64,000 bases of DNA from Alteromonas naphthalenivorans (GCF_000213655.1 NC_015554.1:3968001-4032000); one strand, 5' to 3'. Shown: positions 43,769 to 53,331, numbered from the stretch's first letter. Notes: generated by a model not told the origin, from the letters alone. Translations and numbers: made by a program.

Positions 43769-45220
43769 CTAGAACGGATAATCTTGAACAATAGGCTCAA
43801 TAGTTATCCATTTTAATTCAGTAAATTCATCAATAACGGCGCGACCATCAAATCGTCCCCAGCCACTATCTTTGGTTCCACCATAAGGTGCTTGAGCATC
43901 ATTCTGGACTGTTGTACCATTGACATGACAATGCCCTGCATTGATATCTTTAGCCATTTGTAATGCTCTATTGACATCCTTACCAAATACAGCAGCGGAT
44001 AAGCCATAGGGTGTGTCATTTGCTGTATGTAATGCTTCATCAGCATTCTTAACTCTAACCATACAGATTAGCGGACCGAAAGATTCTTCATGGTAAATTT
44101 CCATATCAGAGGTGACATGATCAAGAATAGTAGGTTTCATCACCGTGCCATTTGCTTTGCCACCTGTAATCAGTTTAGCGCCTTTGGACAACGCGTCATC
44201 AATATAGCCATTTAGGCGTTCGGCTGAACTCTGCGTTACCACTGGTCCTACAATACAATCATTATTATCGCAGGGATTTCCAACAGGTAGCTTGCTAGCA
44301 AGTTTAGCAAAGATTTCACCAAATTCATCAGCCACAGATTCATCTACAATAATACGGCCAGTAGTCATGCATATTTGTCCTTGATATAGAAATGATCCAA
44401 AAGTTGCCGCTTTTGCTGCTTCTTTTAAATTTGCATCATCAAGAATGACCTGAGGGCTTTTTCCACCTAATTCTAATAGACATCGTTTTAAGTGATAACC
44501 AGCTTTTTGTGCGATAATACGCCCAACATGGGTTGATCCTGTGAAATTTATTCTTCGTACAGCTTTGTGCTCAATTAAAGCATTAACAATGCTTTCACCG
44601 TCTTCTGGTTTATTGGACAGTAAATTTAAAACACCCGCCGGTAAACCTGCTTCAATAACAGCCTCAACAACTAAACTATGCGTTTTAGGACTTACTTCTG
44701 AAGCTTTAAATACAACACTATTTCCACAAACAATAGGGTAAGCAATAGCCCGAGCCGCTAATACAATAGGCCCATTCCACGGTGCTATACTCAAAATAAC
44801 ACCTACGGGTTCACGTATTGTCATTGAAAGTGTCCCAGGCTTATCTGTTGGAATAGTCTCACCTTGTATTTGAGTTGCTAAGCTTGCAGCTTCACGAAAA
44901 ACATTAGCTGCTAACATGACATTGAAGCCAGCCCATAGCCCTGAAGAGCCTACTTCTTTCGCCATTACATCAATAAACTCAGCTGTTTTACTTTCTAATA
45001 TATCTGCTGCTTTTAATAAAACATTACGGCGTTCTGTAGGCCCAGTTTTAGACCAAGATTTAAATGCTTCTTGTGCAACTTCAGCTGCATTATTTGCATC
45101 TGCGACACTCGCTGCTGCCGCAGATGTTACAACCTCACCAAGCGTTTGGTTGTAACGCTCAAATGTGTTTGTACTTTCACTATCGACAAACTTATTATTT
45201 ATGATTAGCTGTGTTTTCAT
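43769..45220 (-). CDS. nahF: Salicylaldehyde dehydrogenase (NahF-type)
   Basis: The enzyme oxidises salicylaldehyde to salicylate with NAD. It is a 483-residue aldehyde dehydrogenase with catalytic Cys284 (YQGQICMTTGR), general base Glu250 (CLLELGGKSP) and the oxyanion asparagine in APWNGP, at the positions reported for Pseudomonas NahF. The N- and C-termini are complete. It lies between the ferredoxin and aldolase genes, consistent with the upper naphthalene pathway. GAGGAAG precedes ATG 45220. Confidence 0.93.
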   Translation of the reverse strand: MKTQLIINNKFVDSESTNTFERYNQTLGEVVTSAAAASVADANNAAEVAQEAFKSWSKTGPTERRNVLLKAADILESKTAEFIDVMAKEVGSSGLWAGFNVMLAANVFREAASLATQIQGETIPTDKPGTLSMTIREPVGVILSIAPWNGPIVLAARAIAYPIVCGNSVVFKASEVSPKTHSLVVEAVIEAGLPAGVLNLLSNKPEDGESIVNALIEHKAVRRINFTGSTHVGRIIAQKAGYHLKRCLLELGGKSPQVILDDANLKEAAKAATFGSFLYQGQICMTTGRIIVDESVADEFGEIFAKLASKLPVGNPCDNNDCIVGPVVTQSSAERLNGYIDDALSKGAKLITGGKANGTVMKPTILDHVTSDMEIYHEESFGPLICMVRVKNADEALHTANDTPYGLSAAVFGKDVNRALQMAKDINAGHCHVNGTTVQNDAQAPYGGTKDSGWGRFDGRAVIDEFTELKWITIEPIVQDYPF

Positions 45221-45244
45221 TAAAACTTCCTCATAATATTTACA

Positions 45245-45565
45245 TTAAGCCATTGATATATATATAAACCCATCGTCACCTACTTTTGTGGGATACGATT
45301 TTATATCTTCCGTTAAAGGGCTAGTACAAGCCTTGCCACTTCGAATATCAAACTCACCTTGGTGAAGAGGACACTCGATCTTGTACCCATCAAGAAATCC
45401 ATCACATAATTTAGCATTTCCATGTGTGCAAATATTATCAGTAGCAAAAATTTCACCTTCTACATTATAGATAGCTAAATTTAAGCCATTAATATCAACA
45501 CCAATGACATCATCTTCTGGTACTTTAATTACTTCGATTGCTTTGATTAATTTTTTTTCAGTCAT
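45245..45565 (-). CDS. nahAb: Rieske-type ferredoxin of the naphthalene dioxygenase
   Basis: The 106-residue [2Fe-2S] Rieske ferredoxin has ligands Cys46, His48 (NICTHGNAKLCDG) and Cys65, His68 (ECPLHQGEFD). It carries electrons from a reductase to the dioxygenase alpha subunit. The separation from the nahAc/nahAd genes by several genes is unusual compared with the classical order nahAa-Ab-Ac-Ad. No reductase gene (NahAa) is seen, so it must be supplied from elsewhere. Confidence 0.93.
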   Translation of the reverse strand: MTEKKLIKAIEVIKVPEDDVIGVDINGLNLAIYNVEGEIFATDNICTHGNAKLCDGFLDGYKIECPLHQGEFDIRSGKACTSPLTEDIKSYPTKVGDDGFIYISMA

Positions 45566-45598
45566 ACTTTTTAACCCCGATAAGTTTGAAAAATTTAA

Positions 45599-46297
45599 TT
45601 ATTTTATCGTTAATTCGATATTACCGAGTTTTTCAATAGCACCTTCAATCTTATCGCCTGAAACTACAGGGCCAACACCTTCCGGAGTTCCTGTATAGAT
45701 AAGATCTCCTGGCTGTAAGTGATAAAATTTAGATAAATGTGCAATCACTTCATTCACGTTCCATATCAATTTTTTTAGCTCAGAATCTTGTTTTATATCA
45801 CCATTGACCGAAAGGCTTATTTTGCCAGTATCAATTACGCCACATTCCGCTTTAGGAACAATTGGTGAAATGATGGCCGATTCTTCAAAATCTTTACCCA
45901 AGTCCCAAGGTCTATTTGTTTCTCTTGCCTTAAGTTGTAGGTCACGACGCGTCATGTCTAATCCGCAGGCATAGCCAAAAATATAATCTTCTGCATCTTT
46001 TTCGGTTATTTCAAAACCTTCTTTACCTATTGCTACGACTAATTCCATTTCATAATGGTAGTTGTTTGTTTGAGGAGGATATTTAATAGTTGAACCAGAA
46101 GGGATGATTGAACTTGGATGTTTTGTAAAGTAAAAAGGAACGTTTTTCGTTTTATCAACGCTAACACCCATTTCAGCTGCATGAGCATGGTAGTTTCTAC
46201 CCACACAAAAAATGCGATGTACAGGAAATAATGTATCAGTATTTTTTATTGCTGTTAAAATTTGTTGTTTTTCTGGAAATAATAACTTATCAGTCAT
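45599..46297 (-). CDS. Fumarylpyruvate hydrolase, copy 1 (FAH family)
   Basis: The enzyme hydrolyses fumarylpyruvate to fumarate and pyruvate. The 232-residue product has FAH-family landmarks: IFCVGRNYHAHAAEMG, the metal-binding YHYEMELVVAIG, GYACGLDMTRRDLQ and the end LIYTGTPEGVGPV. It is very similar to the second copy at 61274-61975. Both follow a gentisate dioxygenase gene directly, so the pair was duplicated as a unit. It starts 13 bp after the truncated gentisate dioxygenase gene. Confidence 0.9.
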   Translation of the reverse strand: MTDKLLFPEKQQILTAIKNTDTLFPVHRIFCVGRNYHAHAAEMGVSVDKTKNVPFYFTKHPSSIIPSGSTIKYPPQTNNYHYEMELVVAIGKEGFEITEKDAEDYIFGYACGLDMTRRDLQLKARETNRPWDLGKDFEESAIISPIVPKAECGVIDTGKISLSVNGDIKQDSELKKLIWNVNEVIAHLSKFYHLQPGDLIYTGTPEGVGPVVSGDKIEGAIEKLGNIELTIK

Positions 46298-46310
46298 AAT
46301 TTTCTCGTTG

Positions 46311-47081
46311 TTAAAATATATTTAAATGAGTATGGAGTGGTGATTCATCTGCTATTAGCATAAAAATTGGTTCCTCAGTTGAATTTTTAAATTCTATCTT
46401 GCTATATCCTGGTGCTGAGAGCGTATCTTTATCGGTAAAGTTTACCGTTTTATTGTTTACAGTCATGGATCCAGAACCTTCAAGAACATGAAAAATACAA
46501 GGTGTTGTTCTATCAGGTAATGTAGTACTTTGCCCATTTTTAATCATTAAGGCACCAAATCCAATACTTGGAAATAAACTTTTACCATTTTCTGGGTCAA
46601 TATAACTTACTTGTATTATTGATTCGCTAGAGTCTGAGGCCATTTCTAATAAACAAGATTTTGTTTTAGCCCAAGGATAACGAAGCATTGGTGTTTTGTT
46701 TTCTGTTCGTTTAAAGCCAATGTTTGGAACAATACCCGCAGCACTGTAATCTGAATAAGACTTATCTCTAGTTTTATGAACTCTTTGTAAATCACTTTCA
46801 ATGGCCCATGAGCCTTCTAAGTTATAAATAAGTGGCAAATCAAGAATGTCTAGCCAAACAATAGGCTCTGTACCTTCATGATGGTGTTCATGCCACATCC
46901 CAGAAGGTGTTAAAATCAAATCCCCCCGTTCCATTTTACAGGGCTCGCCATTTACTGTTGTGTATGCACCTTTCCCTTCTACAATAATTCTTACCGCATT
47001 AGGTGTATGTCGGTGATTAGGCGCTGTTTCTCCGGGTAAAATCAATTGCATTCCCATATATATGCTAGGAGTTACCTGCAT
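46311..47081 (-). pseudogene. Gentisate 1,2-dioxygenase, 5'-truncated copy
   Basis: The frame matches the full-length enzyme at 62010-63041 from its residue 65 onward; the first 64 residues are missing. In-frame homology (PIEKAERRVLVLANPDHGLEN) reaches back to about 47145, and TAA 47166-47168 lies a few codons upstream. The only ATG in this stretch is 47081, equivalent to residue 86 of the full protein. The cupin iron ligands (NHRHTPNAVR and MWHEHHHEG) are kept. Loss of the N-terminal arm, which contributes to assembly in known gentisate dioxygenases, makes activity doubtful. It heads the naphthalene operon. Confidence 0.8.
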
Positions 47082-47201
47082 ATTTTCAAGGCCATGATCT
47101 GGATTTGCTAGTACTAAAACTCTCCGTTCAGCCTTCTCTATTGGTGCTGGACATTGATAATCCTCTTATCTTCTGGTGTTTAACGACTCAAGCAAAAATA
47201 A

Positions 47202-47227
47202 AATCATGATTATATATAATCATGATT
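47202..47227. promoter_or_regulatory. 26-bp perfect palindrome upstream of the naphthalene operon
   Basis: The palindrome is formed by AATCATGATTATA and its exact complement. It lies between the GntR-family gene and the truncated gentisate dioxygenase gene, 120 bp upstream of ATG 47081. It is a probable operator or a terminator-like hairpin for the GntR transcript. A similar but shorter site is found at 63816-63832. Confidence 0.6.
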
Positions 47228-47324
47228 ATTAAATATTTATAACAAATGTCAGGCTTAAGAAGCAAGCAAATTTGTGATTAATTGGTAAAATTAATGTAAA
47301 GTAAGAGGAGATTGGTCTTACGGT

Positions 47325-48101
47325 TTATTTCACAGAAATACCTTGAACACCTGTAGTGACGCAACGTAAGGCCTGACGAATAAATTGCGGCTCTCTTTCT
47401 GGCGCAAGATCGTTTAGGGTATCTAGAGCAGTGCGAGCCAAGTGAGTTGATAGTAACTCAACAGCATTAATCGTTTCACGAGCTAAACAGGCCTCAACGA
47501 TAGCAAGATGTTCATCATCTCCTTTCCTAAAGCCACTATAGGGAAGTTTTCGCCATCTTATTGCCTGGAAGCGTTCACACTTTTCCATATTCGGCCGGAT
47601 CAATTGCAGCATCGATTCTCCAGCACTCTCATAAAGAGCTAAGTGAAAATCTCTATGGTGCTGCAACCAAGTTGGAAAATCATTGATGTTGCTCGAATTA
47701 ATGACATCCGCGGCACTTTTGATTCGCTCTTTGTCTTGCTCCGTATTGCGATGTATAGATACTGCTAGAGCTAAAGCCTCATTAGTAATACGTACAGAAT
47801 ATAATGCATCCAGGTCATCATAGGAAATGCCTGCAACCAAGGCCCTTTGGTTAAGATCTGCGGTGACTAACCCTTCTTCTTTCAGCATACGAATCACCTC
47901 ACGAATAGGCGTACGGCTGACATTTAAGCGTTGTGCTAAGCTCACTTGGTTGAGTACGGTGCCAGGCTGTAATACTCCCTGCAGGATATAGCTGCGCAAT
48001 ATTTGATGAATCGCTCTCCCCACTTGTCTGGGATCTTCGATTTCGATAGGTTTTATCTCACCATAAGCGTTCTCAACCTGAATATCCCACGCTTGAGGCA
48101 T
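47325..48101 (-). CDS. GntR-family transcriptional regulator (FadR/FCD subgroup)
   Basis: The 258-residue protein has an N-terminal winged helix (GTVLNQVSLAQRLNVSRTPIREVIRMLKEEGLVTADLNQR, about residues 42-82) and a C-terminal all-helical FCD ligand domain with the expected histidines (HHRDFHLALYESAG, EHLAIVEACLARE). It lies directly upstream of the naphthalene/gentisate operon on the same strand and next to FAH-family genes. It is a good candidate to sense a pathway acid and bind the palindrome at 47202. Which genes it controls is not proven. Confidence 0.88.
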   Translation of the reverse strand: MPQAWDIQVENAYGEIKPIEIEDPRQVGRAIHQILRSYILQGVLQPGTVLNQVSLAQRLNVSRTPIREVIRMLKEEGLVTADLNQRALVAGISYDDLDALYSVRITNEALALAVSIHRNTEQDKERIKSAADVINSSNINDFPTWLQHHRDFHLALYESAGESMLQLIRPNMEKCERFQAIRWRKLPYSGFRKGDDEHLAIVEACLARETINAVELLSTHLARTALDTLNDLAPEREPQFIRQALRCVTTGVQGISVK

Positions 48102-48327
48102 CTTTTCACTTAACCTAAGATTATTTTCACGAACGTTGACCTTAATAGCTATTTTCCTACAGTAAATTTATGAACAAAAATAAATTAAAAATGACACTCA
48201 GAACGCCAATGCCAATGCTATCCTGGTTGCTACTTGTCCCCTAGCACCACAAAAATAAGAGAGGACATACAAGCATCAAGATGTTACTTAATCAATACAT
48301 TTAACTTTAATTGGCGCTAGCTTTAAG

Positions 48328-49254
48328 CTACGTCATGTAAGTGATAAGCGCACCAAGTTTTTCAATTTCAACAGATACAATATCCCCTGGCACAAGCCAT
48401 TTAACTGGTAGGTGGCCCAGAGCCGTTCCTGCTGGCGTACCAGTTGCTATCACATCCCCTACTTCTAACGTCATCACAGAAGATAGATGCTCGATAATTT
48501 CAGCCACCCCAAATACCATTTGATCTGTTGATGAGTTCTGCTTTAGTTCACCATTAATAGTCAAGCGTACAGACAGCTTTTGAGGATCATCAATAAAACA
48601 AGACGGAACAAAATACGGTCCCATTGGAGCGAAGCCATCAATGCCTTTCATTGCTACCCAATCGACTCCTACTGAACCACGTGAGGCATATCTATCTCGA
48701 GCAGATAAATCATTAAAGTTTGCATATCCTGCAATGTAATCCAACGCATCACTGGCGCATACATTACGTGCCGGTTTACCAATTAAGACTGCCAGTTCAG
48801 CTTCCCAGTCGATCATGCTTACGTTGTTAGGAATAGCTACCTCGCTTCCAGAACCCCGTAAAGTGTTGCTGGCGGGTTTAATAAAAGAGTAAGGATAGGT
48901 CTGATCTGCTGGAATCTTCATCTCTTCAATATGATCACGATAGTTCACACCGATACAGACGATTTTATTGGGTAGTGCCAAGGGCGGGAGATATGTTACT
49001 TCACTTGCCGGCAGCCCTTTATTGATGAATAAAGACTTTCCATCTATCACTGCTTTTTGAATCAATGGCTCTGCTTTAGACCACTGTTCAAGGATAGGCT
49101 TGATATCAGAAGCATTAGCCCAGCTTTTTGCTTGAGTGTTTCCTTCTAATATAACAGCAAGCGGCAACATCAATTCATGTTGTTCAACCATCACCATTGA
49201 CTCACCTGTTTTCGGTTCCTGAACAACCGCTAATCGGTAAAATTCATTACTCAT
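48328..49254 (-). CDS. FAH-family hydrolase/isomerase
   Basis: The 308-residue protein has an N-terminal accessory domain and the C-terminal FAH domain with IVCIGVNYRDHIEEMK, metal ligands in MIDWEAELAVLIGKPA and the end VIATGTPAGTALGHLP. Such enzymes act on acylpyruvates, 2-hydroxymuconates or similar ring-cleavage products. It is longer than the two fumarylpyruvate hydrolases here and belongs to a different subgroup, so I leave the substrate open. It is divergent from the next FAH gene (49626) with a 371-bp intergenic region. Confidence 0.85.
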   Translation of the reverse strand: MSNEFYRLAVVQEPKTGESMVMVEQHELMLPLAVILEGNTQAKSWANASDIKPILEQWSKAEPLIQKAVIDGKSLFINKGLPASEVTYLPPLALPNKIVCIGVNYRDHIEEMKIPADQTYPYSFIKPASNTLRGSGSEVAIPNNVSMIDWEAELAVLIGKPARNVCASDALDYIAGYANFNDLSARDRYASRGSVGVDWVAMKGIDGFAPMGPYFVPSCFIDDPQKLSVRLTINGELKQNSSTDQMVFGVAEIIEHLSSVMTLEVGDVIATGTPAGTALGHLPVKWLVPGDIVSVEIEKLGALITYMT

Positions 49255-49625
49255 TTAAAATTACCTTATTACTTTTCTAAACACACAGACTGTCTTCAAT
49301 AGTGCAAGCAAAGACTACGTACCTCAAATCAAAGTGCATCCACTTTACACTTAAAAATGTGATTACCCAACATTAAATGTTAATTAATATAAAATATAAC
49401 CATCCACATAAACAATAACACATCAAAAACAAACACTTAAATAAATTCAATCATGAACAAATAAATAACATAGTCGTACCGCCCTATTTACTGTATCCAC
49501 TTTTTATAATAATCTAATTTGTAATGGGTGTTTAGGTCCCCCCTTTGGATATCCTAAATTTAAAATATCTGGATATGTGACCACGACTAGCGCCGTAAAG
49601 TAATTGAATTGGCAGTGGAGGAATA
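49255..49625. other. Divergent promoter region between two FAH-family genes
   Basis: 371 bp, very AT-rich, no gene. It contains the near-perfect palindrome AACATTAAATGTT at 49369-49381, and TTTAGG / CCTAAA inverted arms around 49528-49555. It probably carries promoters for both flanking genes. Confidence 0.4.
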
Positions 49626-49686
49626 ATGAAACTAACAAGCATAATGCTGGAACAAGGACCTGTTCCTGCGGCCTTATTAACCACAA

Positions 49687-50705
49687 GGCTATGTTCGGAT
49701 TAACTGTTGTTGAATCGAAAAGAGCCTGTTTTCGTTAAGGTTTTCTGGATTATCCATAAACCTGAACCAACCTAGGTAGTGTTCCAAGTATTTTGTGGCT
49801 ACTCCGTGAAACCGTTTTATCCACGCTTTCAGACGGCTGTGATAGGCGTTAACATTTTGAATGTGAAAGACTTTATCTATCACCTTAACTCCTCCTGCCA
49901 CATCTAAGCGCTTGTGTATTAAATCATTTTTCTCAGAAAGAGCTATGTAGGGCTTATAGCCATCACTACACAACACACTGTCTTTCTCTAATTTTCCTGC
50001 TAGCTCCTGATGCAGAGCTGCCGATGTAACACTTGGTACAACGGCTTCATACGTATTCTTAGCTCGGTCTCTGACCGTTAAAACTGGCACCCAATCATCC
50101 TTTGAACGCCCTCGTTTTTTCGCTTTCACCCCTCTTTTACGGGGCTGACGAGTCATCCGTTTTGAGCCTTTCTCTGAGTAGGGAAAAAGTGTTTCGTCTG
50201 CTTCGATAATGCCTTCTAATTTGCTCGCATTCAGTGCTGATGGTAGTGCCAAGAATCGGTGCCGCCACCTGAACGATGTTTCAAGGTGGAGGCCACATTC
50301 TTCGGCACATTTACGCAATGGCTTACTGTCCAGCATACAGCGAATATATTCTAACCAAAGCTCTTTGTACCTCAGGCGAGCTAGCGGTGTCGCCGTTGTC
50401 GCTACAAAGGTTTTGCCGCAGTTCTTGCAGCGATAACGCTGCATCTTGTTTACCTTGCCGTGCCGATTGATCAGTGAGCTATGACAGTGCGGACATTCAG
50501 GGTTTTCAACCATCCGCTCCTCAAGCTCTGTTATCAACTGTGAGACGCTATCAGTGCCTTTCAGCAGCTTCTCAACATAACGGGTTTGACTATCTGTTAA
50601 GTGTTCTAACTCGGCTATAAGCTTTGTAAATTGTGCTGGGAGCATGATTAATCCTCAATGGCTGTATTCATATACAGTATAGCAACAATTTAGCAGAACA
50701 TAGCC
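49687..50705 (-). mobile_element. IS1595-family element (1019 bp)
   Basis: Inverted ends begin GGCTATGTTC (49687-49696 and complement of 50696-50705). An 8-bp duplication AACCACAA flanks it (49679-49686 and 50706-50713), as expected for this family. The insertion is inside the FAH-family gene. The clean duplication and restored frame suggest a recent event. Confidence 0.95.
49689..50645 (-). CDS. IS1595-family transposase
   Basis: The 318-residue protein has an N-terminal zinc ribbon (Cys51, Cys54, Cys73, Cys76) and an ISXO2-like DDE domain. The domain contains GIIEADETLFPYSEKG, LCSDGYKPY and the NVNAYHSRLKAWIKRFHGVATKYLEHYLGW segment near the end. The stop codon lies inside the left inverted repeat. 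It appears intact. Confidence 0.95.
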   Translation of the reverse strand: MLPAQFTKLIAELEHLTDSQTRYVEKLLKGTDSVSQLITELEERMVENPECPHCHSSLINRHGKVNKMQRYRCKNCGKTFVATTATPLARLRYKELWLEYIRCMLDSKPLRKCAEECGLHLETSFRWRHRFLALPSALNASKLEGIIEADETLFPYSEKGSKRMTRQPRKRGVKAKKRGRSKDDWVPVLTVRDRAKNTYEAVVPSVTSAALHQELAGKLEKDSVLCSDGYKPYIALSEKNDLIHKRLDVAGGVKVIDKVFHIQNVNAYHSRLKAWIKRFHGVATKYLEHYLGWFRFMDNPENLNENRLFSIQQQLIRT

Positions 50706-51819
50706 AACCACAAACACATTAGTAGACCTTTCTACTGCTTCGAAGCTTAACTTATTGGGGCCGGTACCATTACAAAATTTATCTGATATTGTGGATCTCG
50801 ATGGCACGTTATTTAACCAAGTTAAAAACTTAGTTAAGCGACTCGAGAATTACGATCCAGGTCCTCAAAAACTACTGCAATCTAACAACGCATTTCACGA
50901 TGCAAGTACAGTTCGATATAGCCCAATTTTGCGTCCGCACGTTTTGCTCGCATGCGGGATGGCATATAAAGATCACATGCGCGAGATGAACACGCCAATT
51001 CCAAAAAAGCCTGCAGGCTTCTTAAAATCACCTAATTCGATCATTGCTAACGGTGATCCGATAATTTTACCCTCCACCGATCCGAATATGGTTGATTTTG
51101 AATGTGAGTTGGCCTGTGTTATTGGTCGCCCTCTTTATAATGTGCAGCCTGAAGATGTTCTGAAGCACATAGCTGGCTTTACTATGATTAATGAACTGGG
51201 CTCTCGTTCACATGTGCGAGCATGGTTAAACGCTATGGAAGGTACAAACCCCAAAGAATGTATAGAATTATTTATGGCAACTGCGCAGGACAAACAATTG
51301 CCAAGTTTCTGTCCTATGGGTCCTGTTATTGAAACTTTTGATACCTTTGGGGATGTAAATCAATTTTCAATAGAGACAAAGCTCAATGGCGAAATCATGC
51401 AATCAGCGGATTCCTCGGACCTTATATTTACAATTGCTGAGAGCTTGGCCTATTTTTCTCGGTGGTACAAGTTGATGCCTGGCGATGTTTATAGTACGGG
51501 CTCTCCATATGGTGTAGGCTATGCACGAACTCCTCAGCGTCTATTGCGTGATGGTGATATTATTGAAGTGTCCTGCCCTAAAATTGGCTGCCTATCTAAT
51601 CCTGTAATCTCAGCCTAATATTTAAATTAAAATCGCTACGGCGAATTTCTCGATATGGGCGCTGCTCCATCTTTTTACCCTTATTTAATTTTCGTCAGAC
51701 TCAAACGACAGCACGCAACTCGCGTGCCCTACCCTGCTGACGTTATCATTATAAATCCTTGAGTTTAAGCGAAAGCACTTTTGCTAGATCACTTTGAAAC
51801 GCACTCTTTTAAAGAGTGG

Positions 51820-53331
51820 TTAAACTAGCGATGCCAAGAACTGTGTAAAAGGCACAATGTCTTGTCTAACACTCGCAGCTTCCAACGCTTGCATATATTC
51901 ATCTCTTCGCTCGACAGGTACGACTGTCCATGGGTAACCACCAGACGCCATCATTAAATTCATGATGAATCTTCCCATTCTGCCGTTACCATCGAAGTAA
52001 GGGTGGATGTAGACGAAAATGAGGTGACCCAGTACCACTCTGACTGCTGCATTTTCCTCTTCTGCGAGCAAGTCGAAGAGTGTCGGCATCATGTCGCGAA
52101 CCGCTTCTTTGCTTGGTGGAGTGTGCATAGACTGGCGAATATAGACAGGCCCTGACCGGTAACCAGCCAAGTCCGACTGTTTAATAATACCGGCCGCAAC
52201 ACTAGGACCAAATAAGGCGAGATACCAATCGCTGTGCGTCTGTTCCAATACATCGGCAGGGTTCTTACCTTCTAATACTGCTAACAAGGCTTTTTTAACT
52301 TCCTGAAACGCATCCCAGTAGCCTCTAGCAGCCATGGCATCTAAGTGTTTTTTACTTTCGTCGGAGCCTTCAGCTTGCCAGTTACCAGAGCGAACCAGTT
52401 CAATCAATTCGCGAGTTACCCGATAGCCTTCAATGGACAGTGAGTGGTAGGCGTCTGTGACGAATTTGTCTTCCACTTCGGCCATGTAGTTTTCGATGTC
52501 GATGGTTTGCTGTGGTTGTTCTGGAAAGTGCGCGATAATACTTTCACGCATTTGCGCCCACATCAGCCGCATGCGATTAACATAGGGCGAAACGTCACGA
52601 CGGCCAAAGCTCACCTGCACTTTCTCGGCGAAAGGGTCTTCTTCTTGCACTTTCAAATCGGCCGCTTGCATGCCCTTTAAGATATTGTTAGCAATCAGAT
52701 CCCGGCCAATATTTCTAAAAGCCCCCACTAATCGGCCGGCAATTACACTGTGATTACCAGCGAGTAAAACGGACAATACATCGGATGCATCAGTCACCAT
52801 CGAAAAGGCTGTACGCATATGGACAGGAGCATTTTGAAATTGATTTGCCGAAGAATAAACAAGTGCAGCCGCTAAGCTGTAAACATTGAGCCCGTCCAGG
52901 TTTTCAATGTGTTCTGCTGCTGGCATGTTCAACCTGACATCAAAAATCGAGGTGTCATGCAAAAAGGCGGTGGGTTTATTATTGCCTTTGGGCGAGCGCA
53001 CGAGCAATTGCTGAGGCACGGTTCTATCGCCGATATGCAGGCTAATTGATTGCTCAGGTGATAAACACCAGGCATTATCGAAACGGTGTGACAAATAAGT
53101 ACCGCAAAAATCCCAGAAAGAGGTATACCAGGATGTACTGTCGCCCGGCTTTTCATCAGGCATCGCAGGTATATACCAGCCCCGGATGACTTCGCGAATA
53201 AACCCATGCTTCAATAGCCGCTCTCGATGCACTCTGCTGAGTTGCTTTGACTGGATGGCAACAACCCCTGACTCTTGAAGCTGTTGTAATTGCTCAAGCG
53301 AATCTGCTAGTTTTTGTGATATGTCATTCAT
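51820..53331 (-). CDS. Fic-domain protein with AbiEi-like winged-helix N-terminus
   Basis: The 503-residue protein carries the Fic motif HPYFDGNGRMGR at 443-454, used to transfer AMP or other groups to proteins. An inhibitory motif S-x-x-x-E-G is found at 297-302 (SLSIEG), N-terminal to the Fic core as in self-inhibited class II Fic proteins. The first 60 residues (SGVVAIQSKQLSRVHRERLLKHGFIREVIRGWYIP) look like the winged helix of AbiEi-type antitoxins, so it may bind DNA and control its own promoter. Four 24-bp repeats lie just upstream. No separate antitoxin gene is adjacent; the function could be toxin-antitoxin-like or regulatory. Confidence 0.9.
   Translation of the reverse strand: MNDISQKLADSLEQLQQLQESGVVAIQSKQLSRVHRERLLKHGFIREVIRGWYIPAMPDEKPGDSTSWYTSFWDFCGTYLSHRFDNAWCLSPEQSISLHIGDRTVPQQLLVRSPKGNNKPTAFLHDTSIFDVRLNMPAAEHIENLDGLNVYSLAAALVYSSANQFQNAPVHMRTAFSMVTDASDVLSVLLAGNHSVIAGRLVGAFRNIGRDLIANNILKGMQAADLKVQEEDPFAEKVQVSFGRRDVSPYVNRMRLMWAQMRESIIAHFPEQPQQTIDIENYMAEVEDKFVTDAYHSLSIEGYRVTRELIELVRSGNWQAEGSDESKKHLDAMAARGYWDAFQEVKKALLAVLEGKNPADVLEQTHSDWYLALFGPSVAAGIIKQSDLAGYRSGPVYIRQSMHTPPSKEAVRDMMPTLFDLLAEEENAAVRVVLGHLIFVYIHPYFDGNGRMGRFIMNLMMASGGYPWTVVPVERRDEYMQALEAASVRQDIVPFTQFLASLV

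Larger units (their letters stand above)
49626..51618 (+). pseudogene. FAH-family hydrolase gene split by an IS1595-family element
   Basis: The true start is ATG 49626 after GGAGGAATA. After 20 codons (MKLTSIMLEQGPVPAALLTT) the IS begins at 49687. Removing the IS and one AACCACAA copy rejoins the frame at 50714: NTLVDLSTASKLNLLGPVPL and on to TAA 51616-51618, 321 residues in all. The FAH core is visible (LLACGMAYKDHMREMN, MVDFECELACVIGRPL, YSTGSPYGVGYAR). In the present sequence a TTG at 50755 could give a 287-residue product, with unknown activity. Substrate unknown. Confidence 0.85.

Noticed and set aside
50755..51618. Complete FAH-family gene starting at TTG 50755
   Set aside because: Removing the IS1595-family element restores an upstream ATG with a GGAGG site and 20 in-frame codons, so this is the 3' part of a split gene.
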